DNA from: Coniella vitis
Taxonomy: Eukaryota; Ascomycota; Sordariomycetes; Diaporthales; Schizoparmaceae
Assembly: GCA_011317545.1 (NCBI GenBank)
Contig: WUJK01000002.1
Coordinates: 4,650,001 to 4,714,000, forward strand
Reading direction: 5' to 3'
Length of the DNA: 64,000 nt
Positions 25,551-37,589 of the stretch are shown one piece after another. Numbering within the stretch: position 1 is the stretch's first letter; each line of letters begins with the position of its first letter. Under the pieces are notes generated by a model. The model worked only from the letters and a program-made list of their open reading frames with translations. It made no database searches and was not told where the DNA came from. The position numbers were made by a program, and so were the translations under genes.

Positions 25551-25651
25551 AACGAATTAAGAAGGTATAATCCGAAGTAAGAATATTAGGCAGAACTATT
25601 TATAGAAATACTATAGATCTTTAGAGATAAAGATCGATAGAAGGGAGATAA

Positions 25652-25682
25652 TATTATAACCTATAAACGTATAGGTTATAAG
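25652..25682 (+). repeat. First 31 bp of the 3' LTR of element G (type 6), cut by element II
   Basis: Starts TATTATAACC. It is interrupted at 25683 by element II; the LTR resumes at 31892-32232 and, after element C, at 51509-51693. Confidence 0.85.
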
Positions 25683-26021
25683 TATGAACGGGCATCGAGA
25701 GAGCGTTCGTAGTTTCGATCTTAATTTCTATTATTAACTAACTTAAGGAGAGAAGTAAGGGTAGTATCTATATAGCGGCGTAAGAGCTGCTCTTAAATAG
25801 CTCTTACGTTTAAAATCCACCCGTAGATAGAGTTTTCTATAGGTCTACCGTTAATACGGGTCCTATTACAGATAGTCTTTTATACGGCTTATAAGCTACT
25901 CGGAAGATACTCTTATTTAGCGCTTATATAATACTAATCTCTAGACGAGAAGGGAATATACTAACTAAGGCTTTATACCTTAGTATACCGAAGCCGTATA
26001 TTTACCCGTAGGCTTATAATA
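25683..26021 (-). repeat. Element II 3' LTR (339 bp)
   Basis: Starts TATGAACGGGC and ends CTTATAATA. It matches 31553-31891 in length and sequence and is unrelated to the family I LTRs. Confidence 0.92.
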
Positions 26022-26839
26022 TTACTCCCCCGCTTAAGCCGAACGCCGTCCTATAGAGCCGTATATAGTATAATAGCTACCTAAAAAGTATAATAACGTA
26101 ACGCCGCTACGCCCGCCTACCCTATTAAAGGAGCCTTATCCTTATACCTAACGAGTATAAAAGGAGTTTTATATCCGCGGAGCTTCCTTTAACCTAGTTC
26201 TCGGCGAGTTTATAAGTTCTACCGCCTATTATTTATTAATAGAATAATAGTAATACCCTTAACTTAATAAGCGGTTATAAATATAATATCTTTACTCTTA
26301 GAGCTTCGAAAAAGTATAAATACCCCTTTAACCCTTATTCTAGCGGTTATTCCTTACTTTTAATTAAACTAGAGCCCTTACGAGTTATATAAAACTAACC
26401 CTTATAATAATAAAGTAAGTATCGCGCTTTCCCTATCCGTCCTCTATTTATACTTAGCTCTATTAATAATATAAACGTTACTACTCGCTCTAAGTAAGCT
26501 AACGTAGCTTTTACCGCTATACTTACTACCGCCGCCCCTACTATTACTATAAGCTCTATAGCTACTCTTATAATAGTAATACCTATAGCTATAGCTATAG
26601 CTATTCCTATCGTACCTACTACTATTCCTATTATTACCGTCCTCGCCCCTATTATTACCTAGCTTAATAAAGCCGTTAATAAGCTTATTTAAAGTATTAT
26701 TATTATTAACCCGTAGCTTTAACCTTATATTACCCTCCCCGAGGGTATTAGGGATAAGTAATACCTATCTTATATTATAAGGGCTTTTAAAAAACCCCTC
26801 TCCCTTTACCTTTATAATATTAGTAAATAGCGCTTCCCC

Positions 26840-27451
26840 TATTTCTTTATAGCTTACTAATTATTATAGCCGGCGCCTATTATTTCCCCTATAGGATAAA
26901 TAAGAAGGGTAAGAACTCTAGTTACTCTTATACCCCCCTTTATTAAACCGACTAAATATATACTATTATTATTACTATAGTTAACTATTCCCTTACTTAT
27001 AATACTTCCAACCCTAGTATATACCGCTCCTTCCCTATTTATACCTTCTTATACTTATATACTTTAAATATTCTCCGCCCCTAGGCCCTTACCGCTCTTA
27101 TTATATATTATACCTATAACTATTTACTTAAGTTAGGTAAGATTTAGGCTAGCTATAATAAGGTCCGGTTATTAAATAATAAATATACCTATAGCGTATA
27201 TATCTATTACTCCTTCCCTATTTATATCCTATTAACTTTATATTAGTATTATAGCTATAAGCTTATATATTATTAAGCGGTAATATTAGAGGATATTACT
27301 AACCTATTAGTAAAGCTTATAAAGGGGGGTAGTAAGGGTAAGGGCTTAGTTAATACTAAAGCAAAGTATAGCGTTAATAATAACCCTTATTCTAATAAAA
27401 CTAAGGAGAGTAATTCTAATAGTTAGGAGGAGGTAAGCGAGGATAAGTAAA
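26840..27451 (+). pseudogene. Antisense cysteine-rich ORF of element II
   Basis: A single frame of about 200 codons, interrupted by roughly ten stops of the RIP type (TAA/TAG), ends in an acidic tail (KESNSNS, EEVSEDK). In the centre several Tyr codons lie where RIP of Cys (TGC/TGT) would put them, in CxxC-like spacing, so the ancestral protein may have been a zinc-binding cysteine-rich protein. A Gly/Lys-rich linker follows. It lies downstream of pol on the opposite strand, the same position as the family I accessory ORF, with no visible sequence similarity. Function unknown. Confidence 0.45.
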
Positions 27452-27479
27452 TAGCTATATTAATATATATTTTATATAT

Positions 27480-30400
27480 AGTTTTCTTTTTATCTATAAT
27501 ACTTAATTTCCCCGCTCTTCTTTTTTATAACTTTAGGCTATTATAATTTATAATACTATTATAATATTACTTAAACTCCGTAAGAGTAACTATATCTTTA
27601 AATTCGGATAATAGCTATTAGTCTAATTAATCCTATCCGACCTATTTAATTAGGACTTTATATTATAATATTTCGTCCGTTTTCGTATAGCCTCTATATA
27701 GCTTATTATATACTCTAATAATACCTTCTACCTAGGATTTAGGTTCCTTTCCCTCTTTAACTATAATAGGGTTAGTCCGGTATTCTCTTTATACCTATAA
27801 CGGGAGCGGGTTTTATATAGCTCGAATTAAGAGATCTATATAGAAATAAGGGTAAATACCCGGCGGGATATCTAATTCTATTATATAAGGGCTAACGATA
27901 TATATTATAATATACTTCTTATATAGCTAGGCTAACTTCTTTAAAGGGCGGTCGGTAATAATATTTTATAAGGAGAGCTAAACCTTATCGCCCTTAATAA
28001 GCCGTTCTATAACTATTTATAATTTATTTATAGATTCTTCTATTCGTTACTATATAACTATTATTATAGCTTAAGCGAAAATAATTATATCTTTAGGCTA
28101 TTAAACGAAGTTCTCGGCTTAAACTCTAGGCGTTTATACTAATAATATATTACGCTCTACTTATTCGATTAGATTTATATAATAGCTATATAGGATAAAA
28201 AGTAAGCTAAGGCTAATTATATTAATATTCCTATTATTAATAGCTAGTTAAGCGCTAGGTAAGAATATCGGCTAATCTAATTATATATATATAACGAATA
28301 TTTAGAGGTAATCTATAACCTCTTAGTTTACCCTTTCTATAGCTCTATCCGTTTATAAGTAGAAAGCGGTATTTAAGCGCTACTCTATCTTTATAAATAT
28401 ATATAATCGGTATTAAAACCCTCCTACCTAATTCGAGCCTTAATTACTAATTATTACCTTAGGGAAACTATAAAACCGCTAGTAATAATATAAGAACCGC
28501 TCTATATATACTTCCGCGCTTATATTATATATAGCTTTAAGTATAATAGCTTTCGTTAATCGGTCCGTAATTATTATTAAGTAAGCCTCTCTTATATCGT
28601 CCTTATAGGGGAGGTTAATTATAAAATCTATAGATAACTCGCTCTATACCCGCTTAGATATTAATAGAGGCTTAAGAAGGCCCTTCCTCTAATATCTTTA
28701 TACTATCCTTATATTTATAAACGTTATAATTTTATATAAACCGCCGAATATTACGGTATATACTTAGCTAGAAATAGCCCCTTATTATTATTATAATAAT
28801 AATATCCCTCTTTAGGTAGCTAAATAGGGTAGAATTATAGATACTCTATATTAATTTAGTTTATAGGGGTTCCTAATCCGGTAATTAAAGCTATTCGTAG
28901 AACCTAAATAATCCTTTCTTATCGATCGAATACTCCGCTATAAATACCTTAATAAACTTACCTTCGGATATCTATAAGTAAAGGGGCAAAGAGTATTTAC
29001 CCCTATAGATTATACTTATAAGCTAAGAATATACCTTATTATATAAAGTAGTATTATCCTATAAGCGTTAGAGCTCCTCTTATATAAAAACCTTATTATC
29101 TATTAGTAATAGCTCGTTATATATTATAACTTAGCTTATCTCTATCGATAATAAAAGCTAGATTTATCTACCGGTAAAGCATTCGTTAGATATATTATAT
29201 AGTATTTCCTACTCCTTCTTCGAAAGGGCGTTTAAATACTTACTAGCTACTCCTATATAATAAACTAAATAATATCGAAAATAAGCTATTATCTCGGATT
29301 AGCGGATCTACCTCTTAGTAAAACGCTATAATATTATAAAATATTCGAGGTTCTTATAATCCGAGTAAATTATAAATAATAATATAATACCCCTAAGCTC
29401 TATATCCTATATTCTTAAGTAATTAATAATAGCTAATAGTTCCTTATTATAGATCTTATAATTATATTCTATAGGGCTTAAGCGGTATAAGTAATATATT
29501 ACCAGGCGGAGGATATTATACTCGTCCCTTTAAGAGAGGTAGCTGCTTAAGGGATAGTTAGAATAATCCGCCTTTAATATTATCTCCTTATCCGGATCCT
29601 ATTAAGCGAATATAGGCTTACTAATAAAGAGATAATTTAGCTACTCGAATATAGCTTTTTCCTATTCCCCGAACCTAAATAAGACCCCCTTCTTAATTAA
29701 GGCTAAGAGGGGCCCTACGATTTCGGAATAATTAGTAATAAACTAATAATAGAAGTTTATAATCCTAGAAAGCTATAAACTCCCTTAACCGTTTTCGGAG
29801 CCTCTTAATCGTATATAATATATACCTTCTCGGGGTTTATATAAATCCCTACCCCTACTTTAATAATAAACCTTAGGTATTTCGTCTCGGTTATACCGAA
29901 TTCGTACTTAGCGATATCTAAATTTAAATCTATTACTTCGAAAGTATATAATATTAGCTTTACCTTTATTCGGTAATCTTTAATTATACCGTCGGTATAT
30001 ATTAGAAGATTATCGATATAAGCTAAATAGAAGATATCCTAATAGGGGCGTAGAGCGTTATTAATATAACGCTAGAACGTTATAGGAGCGCTTATAAGTC
30101 CGAACGGGGTTATTAGCTATTCGAAAAGGTTATACCTTATATAAAAGGCGGTCTTTTATTCGTCTCCTTCCTTAATATAAAGCTTATAAAACGCTATTTA
30201 TATATCGAGCTTAATAAAATATTTAGCGTTTATAATATTAGATAGGGTCTCTTTAATAAAGGGGAGCGGTTAGCGGTTAGCTTCTAAAATAACGTTAAGC
30301 GTATAATAGTTTATATAAAAATAAAGGCTACCCCTTAGTTTTTTAATAAAGATTATAAGAGCTCCTACTAAGGAGCTATTAACTCTAATATAACCTATAT

Positions 30401-30788
30401 TAAGTAGTTTAATAAGAATCTTCCTTAGTACGATAAGTTCTTCTCTAAATATCCCGTATAATAGGCCTTATAGGGCGTTTATAATAGACTTATCCGCCTT
30501 CTTATATAGCCGAATTTCGTAATCCGCTCCCTTTCTATATAGCGGTAGCGCGGAAGCTATATCCTTATTAAAGAGGTTCCGGAACTTATAATACTTTAGG
30601 GGGAATTTCTCGTTAACCGAGGATTCTACTTTCGGTAATAGGGCCTTAGTAATATCGGCTATTATAATACTAAAAAACGCTACCTAAGCGGTATTTAAGC
30701 GTTTTACGCGCCGAACTTCGCTTTAGATAGTAAGGGTATTAATAAACGTATAATTAAAGTTCTTAAGGCTATATCCTTATTCCTAAAC
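27480..30788 (-). pseudogene. RIP-degraded pol (RT-RNase H-integrase-chromodomain) of element II
   Basis: Minus-strand RT start (YIRVNSSLVGALIIFIKK-like) lies near 30300-30450. RNase H and integrase follow to about 27900. An integrase C-terminal region reads IPPGIYPYFYIDLL, and a chromodomain-like region (YKVLIKxVGQDQ) lies near 27590-27700. Continuous homology apart from stops. The protease tail continues at 31260-31530 beyond the solo LTR. Confidence 0.75.
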
Positions 30789-31259
30789 TATTATAACCTA
30801 TGAATATGCAGGTTATAGGAACAGGCTAATATAACTATATGCTAGCAAATCAGAACCTTAACGGACCGATGGGGATCTCTTATATAAGGATATCTAGATA
30901 CTTATAATAATATAGCTAGGGTTAGGGTCCTAATGGTTATACGATCGATAGAATCGATATCGACTATATCTACTAGCATACTATAGATCGATAGGATCGA
31001 TATCGACTATATCGACTCACTAGAATAATAGAAGGATATAAGGATAAGAGTTTACGGCTTAATATTAGATAGTTTCCTTATAATCTTTAGTTATAAATCT
31101 AAGTATTATTTTATATAATAGGGTAATCCCTCTTAATTATTTATAATACTTAATATTACTCGATAAACGTACGGAGACTTAAAGGTAATACTTCCCCGCC
31201 TGCTAATATATAACTTATAGGTACTTCCAGAATCCGGGATTTAGGCAAGGATTATTATA
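30789..31259 (+). repeat. Solo LTR, family I module type 1 (471 bp), TSD TAAAC
   Basis: TAAAC is present at 30784-30788 and 31260-31264, inside pol of element II. It starts TATTATAACC, ends GGATTATTATA, and carries the GATATCGAT-rich type 1 module. Confidence 0.93.
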
Positions 31260-31552
31260 TAAACCTTTAATCCTCCTACTCGTTTAATACTTAGGCGGTG
31301 CTTATAAGCTATATATATTACCCTTTCTCTTTCTACCTAAGGTTTTCCTAAAACGAGGTTATACTAAAGGCGGGGGATTATATAAGCTTAAATACGATAT
31401 AAATACCCGTTTAAATCTATATTAAGGTAGGTTATATAGCGGATAACGGGCTACTTATATAATATTCTCTCCCTTAATAATTAATAGAGGGTCTTAGGCG
31501 GGATAGGTATATACGGAAGTCTTAACTTATATATAAGCGTTTCGCTTATAGT
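31260..31552 (-). pseudogene. Protease-like tail of element II and leader
   Basis: Minus strand reads a retropepsin C-terminal pattern (AYIIPRLxYNLVLGKPxVE). The catalytic Asp-Thr/Ser-Gly motif and gag are absent between here and the 5' LTR. Confidence 0.55.
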
Positions 31553-31891
31553 TATAAACGGGCATCGAGAGAGCGTTGGCAGTTTCGATCCTAATTTCTA
31601 TTATTAACTAACTTAAGGAGAGAAGTAAGGGTAGTATTTATATAGCGGCGCGAGAGCTGCTCTTAAGTAGCTCTTATATTTAGAATCTACCCGTAGATAG
31701 AGTTTTCTATAGGTCCACCGTCGATACGGGTCCTATTACCGATAGTCTTTTATACGGCTCGTAAGCTACTCGGAAAACGCTTTTATTTAGCGCTTATATA
31801 ATACCAGTCTCCAGACGAAAAGGGAATATACTAACTAAGGCTTCGTGCCCTAGTATGCCGAAGCCGTGCATTTACCCGTGGGCCTATAATA
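31553..31891 (-). repeat. Element II 5' LTR (339 bp)
   Basis: Starts TATAAACGGGC and ends CCTATAATA. Less RIP-mutated than the partner LTR in places (it keeps GTGCATTTACCCGTGGG). Confidence 0.92.
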
Positions 31892-32232
31892 ATAAGAATA
31901 GGCTAGCGTAATTATATATTAATAAATCGAAACCTTAACGGACCGATAGGGACCTTATATAATTAGGACCTACTCTTTATTAAGAGCTCCCTAATAATAA
32001 GCGGATATAGGATTAGATAATCCTAGATAAATAGTAAACTAATTAGGATAGATATATTAAATCGAGAATATATCTAGGTAATCTATAGATATATTAGATT
32101 AGGAATATATCCTAATAATTTAAGGATTATTTAGGGAATAGTATTCTATAACGAAAGGATATAAAGATAGACGGATTTCCTAATTATTAGATAATCTTCT
32201 TTATAATCTTTAGTTATAAATCTAAGTATTAA
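31892..32232 (+). repeat. Middle part of the element G 3' LTR (type 6)
   Basis: Resumes after element II with the ATAAG duplication and carries the type 6 module (as at 18514-19030). It is cut at 32232 by element C. Confidence 0.85.
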
Positions 32233-32702
32233 TATTATAACCTATAAATATACAGGTCATAGGAATAGGCCAGCGGAACTATATACTAGCAAATCGGGAC
32301 CTTAACGGACCGATAGGGATCTCTTATATAAGGATATTAGGATACTTACGATAATATAATTAGGGTTAGGGTCTTAATAGTTATATAATCGATAGAATCG
32401 ATATCGATTATATCGACTAGTATATTATAGATCGATAAGATCGATATCGACTATATCGACTTACTAAGATAATAGAAGGATATAAGGATAGGAGTTTACG
32501 GCTTAATATTAGATAGTTTCCTTATAGTCTTTAGTTATAAATCTAAGTATTATTTTATATAATAAGGTAATCCCTCTTAATTACTTATAATACTTAATAT
32601 TACTCGATAACGTACGAAGGCTTAAAGGTAATACTTCCCTACCTACTAATATATAATTTATAGATACTTCTAGAATCCGGGATTTAAGTAAGGATTATTA
32701 TA
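32233..32702 (+). repeat. Element C 5' LTR, module type 1 (470 bp)
   Basis: Same length and module as 51039-51508. Preceded by the TSD ATTAA (32228-32232). Confidence 0.92.
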
Positions 32703-33937
32703 TTTTTATACCTCTTATTTAGGACGGTCTATATATACCTCTTAGGTAATATTAAGTATAATAATAGCTCCTTAAACTCCTATTCCGTTTACCTTAGGCG
32801 AAGGATATCGCTAGGTTATAACTTAGGAAGATATAATATACTAATTAATCGAACTTACCTAATAACTCGCTATACTCCGGTAGAATTAGGAGTAGTAGAA
32901 TCGTACTATTTATAGGTAGGCCTAATAGCTTAAATAATACTAAGCTATAGCCGTTATACCCCTAACGCTTATTATTTAAAATACCGGTAACGGCTATAAG
33001 ATAGATAAACCTATTATATATAACGGTAATTAGAAGACGCTTTAAGGATTCCTTATATATTATAAAGTATACTTCCTATATAATATAGTATAATTTACTA
33101 CTAAACCCGATAAAGTTATCCTAGCCGGTATATAACTCGAAAAGGATATACTTATCTAATATAAACCCTTACTTTATAACTATATTAAATATCTAAATAC
33201 CCTCTATTAATATAAAACGATTATTAAGAATATATTCGACTTATTCGTAGGATTCGAATATATTCTTAAAGAAATATCTAGTAATCCTAACGAAGAACGG
33301 ATTATAGTATAATAATTTATAGAACTTAAGTAGAATAAATCTGCTTTAGCTTATATAATCTGCTTTAAATAACTCTTAATACGCCTCCCTTAGGAAGATA
33401 AAAACCTTATAGAATACTATTATAAAGGACTTAAGGATAAGGTTAAAGACGAAATCTCTAAGTAGGATTAGCTTAAAGACTTTATAATATTTAGTAATAA
33501 TATTATCCGTATCGATAACCGCCTTTATAAAAAACGTATAGAGAAAGGTAAGAAAGGAGGAAGCTATACTATATAGAGGAATTATACTAATATAGGATAG
33601 CGGATTTAATAGATAACTAATTATAGCTTTTAGTAATAAGGTACGGTAGTTAGTAGTATTATATATATAGGACCTATAGAACTCGATATAGCTTAATATA
33701 AGCTTATAAGTAAGGAATACTTTAATTATAATAAGATAGGCTACTTTATATAAGAATACCGATAACTTAAGAAACCTAGAGAATTTAAGAAAATCCCCGA
33801 AGGACGATAAGCTAATATTATAATATATAAGACTATAGATTCTACTCCTAGCTAAAACTAGCTTCTAGAGTAAATATCGGATAACTCCGATTATAAACTC
33901 CTTAACTAAACCTTTTATTATAAGGATAATTATATAA
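32703..33937 (+). pseudogene. RIP-degraded gag of element C
   Basis: Leader then degraded gag start near 32763 (ATA for ATG, then GCTCCTT). The zinc-knuckle region is near 33715-33780 (EYFNYNKIGYFI-like, Cys now Tyr). Interrupted at 33937 by element D. Confidence 0.72.
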
Positions 33938-34422
33938 TATTATAACCTACGGTTATATAGGTTATAGGAATAGGCTAGCGCAACTATATACTAGCAAATC
34001 GGAACCTTAACGGACCGATAGGGATCTCTTATATAACTAAGTTATATAGAATAATATATTTAGGGTTAAGGTTATACGAACTAATTAGGAATAGATTATT
34101 AAGATTATTAGATAATCCAGTAGAGCCGGATTATTAGGATCGCGAGATAATCTAAATAATCTAAGGTTAAATAGGGTATTTAATATAGAATAACGGAAGG
34201 ATATAAGGACGATGGATTTCCTAGCTATTAGATAGTTTTCCTTATAATCTTTAGTTATAAATCTAAGTATTATTTTATATAATAGGGTAATCCCTCTTAA
34301 TTACTTATAATACTTAATATTACTCGATAATATACGAAGATTTAAAGGTAATACTTCCCTACTTACTAATATATAACTTATAGGTACTTCTAGAATCCGG
34401 GATTTAGGTAAGGATTATTATA
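33938..34422 (+). repeat. Element D 5' LTR, module type 3 (485 bp)
   Basis: Same length and module as 14201-14685. Confidence 0.88.
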
Positions 34423-36214
34423 ATTTTATAACTCTTATTTAGGACGGTCTATATATACCTCTTAGGTAATATTAAATATAATAATAGCTCCTTAAACTCC
34501 TACCCCGTTTACCTTAGGCGAAGGATATCGTTAGGTTATAACTTAGGAAGATATAATACGTTAATTAATCGAACTTACCTAATAACTTACTATACTCCGA
34601 TAGAATTAGGAGTAATAAAATCGTATTATCTATAGGCAGGCCTAATAGCTCGAATAATATTAGGCTATAGCCGCTACGCCCCTAGCGCTTATTATTTAAA
34701 ATATCGGTAATAGCTATAAGATAGATAAATCTATTATATACGATAATAATTAAAAGATATTTTAAGGGTTCCTTACCTATTATAAGGTATACTTCCTATA
34801 TAATATACCTTAATTTATTATTAAACCCGATAAGATTATCCTAGCCGGTATATAATTCGAAAGGGATACGCTTATTTAGTATAAACCCTTACTTTATAAT
34901 TATATTAAATATCTAGGTAACCTCGATTAATATAAAACGATTAATAAGAATATATTCGATTTATTCGTAGGATTCGAATATATCCTTAAGGAAATATTCG
35001 GTAACCCTAACGAAGAACGGATTATAATATAATAACTTATAGAACTTAAATAGAATAAGTCTGCTTTAGCTTATATAGTCCGCTTTAAGTAACTCTTAAT
35101 ACGCCTCCCTTAGGAAGATAAGAACCTTATAGAATATTACTATAAAGGACTTAAGGATAAGGTTAAGGACGAAATCTTTAAATAGGATTAGCCGGAAGAC
35201 TTTATAATATTTAGTAATAATATTATCCGTATTAATAACTATCTCTACGAAAGATATATAGAGAAAAGTAAGAAAGGAGGAAGTTATACTATATAAAGGA
35301 ATTATACTAATATAGGATAGCGGATTTAATAGATAACTAACCGTAGCTTTTAGTAATAAGGTATAATAATTAGCGGCATTATATATATAGGACCTATAGA
35401 GCTCGATATAGCTTAATATAAACCTATTAGTAAGGAATACTTTAACTATAATAAGATAGGCTACTTTATATAAGAGTGCCGATAACATAAGAAACCTAGA
35501 GAATTTAAGAAAATCCCCGAAGGATAATAAGCTAATATTATAATATATAAGATTATAGACTCTACTCCTAGCTAAAACTAGCTTCTAGAGTAAGCGTCGG
35601 ATAACTCCGATTATAGACTCCTTAACTAGACCTTCTATTATAAGGATAATTATATAATATACCTCTCGGTAAAGTTAGGCTTAGGATAGTTCCCTTAGAA
35701 ACCTTATAAGGAACGATAAATTATAGTTATCTAGAGAATACCCCTTTTAACGGATAACGGTTTATTCGAAAGATTAGTAATAGAGTAGTAAGCCTAGCTT
35801 ATTAAGGAATATCCCTATTAGCGCGATATAAAAGGGTATAAACTACCTAATATTACGGAAATTATAGAATAATAGGAAACGTTTAGTATCGGTTAGAGTA
35901 TTAATACCTAAACTATTAACGAAGAAACGAGCTTAGAATTAGAAAGCTTTATAAACGAAGATATCGATAAAGGAGATATATACTACCTTATCTATAGTAT
36001 TATACTTAGAGAACTATTCCGAATAATATCTTATTAAGACGAAACCCCCCTTATATAGGAGGATATACGAATTAATTACCTCTACGAAAAATATTATTAG
36101 ATTATATAGTTTGCCTATATTATATATAATTATAGATAATACTTTAAATATAAGGTAACTAACGAATAATTCCTTATACGTAAGATAGGGTATAGTATTA
36201 TCGCTTATAACGAC
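34423..36214 (+). pseudogene. RIP-degraded gag of element D
   Basis: Degraded gag start near 34483; zinc-knuckle region near 35440-35500. A 130-codon frame on the opposite strand (35096-35488) is a by-product of RIP base composition, not a gene. Cut at 36214 by element B, whose target CGACG is duplicated. Confidence 0.72.
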
Positions 36215-36676
36215 GTATAATAATCCTTGCCTAAATCCCTGATTCTGGAAGTACCTATAAGTTGTATATTAGCAGGTGGGGAAGTATTACCTTTAAGTCT
36301 TCGTACGTTATCGAGCAATATCAAGTATTATAAGTAATCAAGAGGGATTACCCTATTATATAAAATAATACTTAGATTTATAACTAAAGACTATAAGGAA
36401 AACTATCTAATATTAATCCGTAAACTCCTATCCTTATATCCTTCTATTATCTTAGTAAGTCGATATAGTCGATATCGATCCCATCGATCTATAGTATGCT
36501 AGTCGATGCAGTCGATATCGATTCTATCGATCGTATAACTATTAGAACCCTAACCCTAATTATATCGCTCTATATTCTTATATAAGAGATCCCTATCGGT
36601 CCGTTAAGGTTCCGATTTGCTAGCATATAGTTACGCTAGCCTATTCCTATAACCTATATAACCGTAGGTTATAATA
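36215..36676 (-). repeat. Element B 3' LTR, module type 1 (462 bp)
   Basis: Starts TATAATAATCC, ends GGTTATAATA. Preceded by TSD CGACG at 36210-36214. Confidence 0.92.
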
Positions 36677-36777
36677 TTATCTCCCTTCTATCGGTCTTTA
36701 TCCCTAAAGACCTATAGTATTTCCGTAAGTAGTCCTGCTTAATATTCTTACTCCGGATTATACTTTCCTAATTCGTT

Positions 36778-37383
36778 ATATCGTCGTCTTCTCGTATAAC
36801 GAAACCTCGTTCGTTAAATCCAAGGTCTAATTCTGCCAAATAGAAGTTATCCTTATACTTAATTATTCTTTCGAACGCCTTCGAGATACGCCCTTACTCT
36901 TACTACGATTCTAAGGGTAAGACTTCTTATTAAGTTTCCCCTAGTAATTCTTCTCGCTACGCTAAGTATATACGTTTAAAGCTTCCTCGTTACGATATTT
37001 TAGAGATAACCAATTCTGCCGATCTTTTATATATCTCTTCGTAGTATTAAAAGTTAGAGGATAAGATTAAAGAGCTGGAAGATAAACTAATATATTTACG
37101 TAGGTAGAAGAAGATATAGCGAGAGCGGATAGCGTATACTATTCGTTATAGTTTATCGAATTTAGAGGACCTAGATCGTATAGAGCGTAAGGAGGTAGAG
37201 AGGGAGCAGTTAGCCGCCGAGGCCGAATATCGTTCCGTAGAGCCGACCGTTCCTAAAGGCCTATTACCTAAGGGTTTTATAGTTACCGTATTAGAAGATT
37301 TTAATTAGTCTGGTATTTCTCCGTTATCTCTATCTGATTTTCTTATTAGTAATTTATAGGGTATTAGGGTTCCTAGTTCGTAA
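36778..37383 (+). pseudogene. Chromovirus antisense accessory ORF, class beta copy 1
   Basis: 606 bp in one frame from a degraded start (ATA then Ser-Ser-Ser-Ser-Arg-Ile) to TAA at 37381-37383, broken only by RIP-type stops. Regions: a Ser/Arg-rich N-terminus, a Tyr/Arg block (SSRYAKYIRLK), a coiled coil (KLEDKIKELEDKLIYLRR), a segment NLEDLDRIERKEVEREQLAA, and a C-terminal block GLLPKGF then LSLSDFLISNL shared with the gamma class. No membrane segment, unlike alpha. Function unknown. Confidence 0.65.
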
Positions 37384-37466
37384 CTTCGATTTCTTTTATT
37401 ACTAGTAATCCTTAATAAGGGGCCTGGTTGTTCCTATAGGTAGCTATTATAGTTAAAGATATAAGT

Positions 37467-37538
37467 AATCTTATAGCTTAATAGTTAGAGCTCCTGGTTT
37501 CTTATTAGGAGGTCCGGGGTTCGATTCCCTATAATGCC
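37467..37538 (+). ncRNA. tRNA-like element (72 nt), copy 2
   Basis: Same tRNA body as copy 1, with the anticodon stem better preserved (CCTGG). B-box GGTTCGATTCC is intact. Acceptor halves AATCTTA and TAATGCC do not pair. Confidence 0.6.
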
Positions 37539-37589
37539 TTCTCTATCTAAGGCTATAATAGCTTTTTATTTTCGTATTCCCTAATAAGG

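Larger units (their letters stand above)
25683..31891 (-). mobile_element. Element II: second chromovirus family, TSD ATAAG
   Basis: Two 339-bp LTRs flanked by ATAAG at 25678-25682 and 31892-31896, inserted into the G 3' LTR. On the minus strand pol runs from about 31530 to 27480. Between the 5' LTR and RT only the C-terminal part of a protease-like domain is visible; no gag and no DTG/DSG active site were found, so it looks internally deleted. A solo family I LTR (30789-31259) lies inside. The 26022-27480 region between the chromodomain and the 3' LTR holds an opposite-strand ORF. Confidence 0.88.

Noticed and set aside
26022..26839. Gag of element II on the plus strand
   Set aside because: Pol of element II is clearly on the minus strand; no zinc-knuckle or gag pattern seen here, and the frame is broken.
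35096..35488. 130-codon minus-strand ORF in the transposon nest
   Set aside because: It is the opposite strand of degraded gag of element D; RIP removes stops on one strand by chance. No protein features beyond low-complexity Leu/Ile/Tyr.
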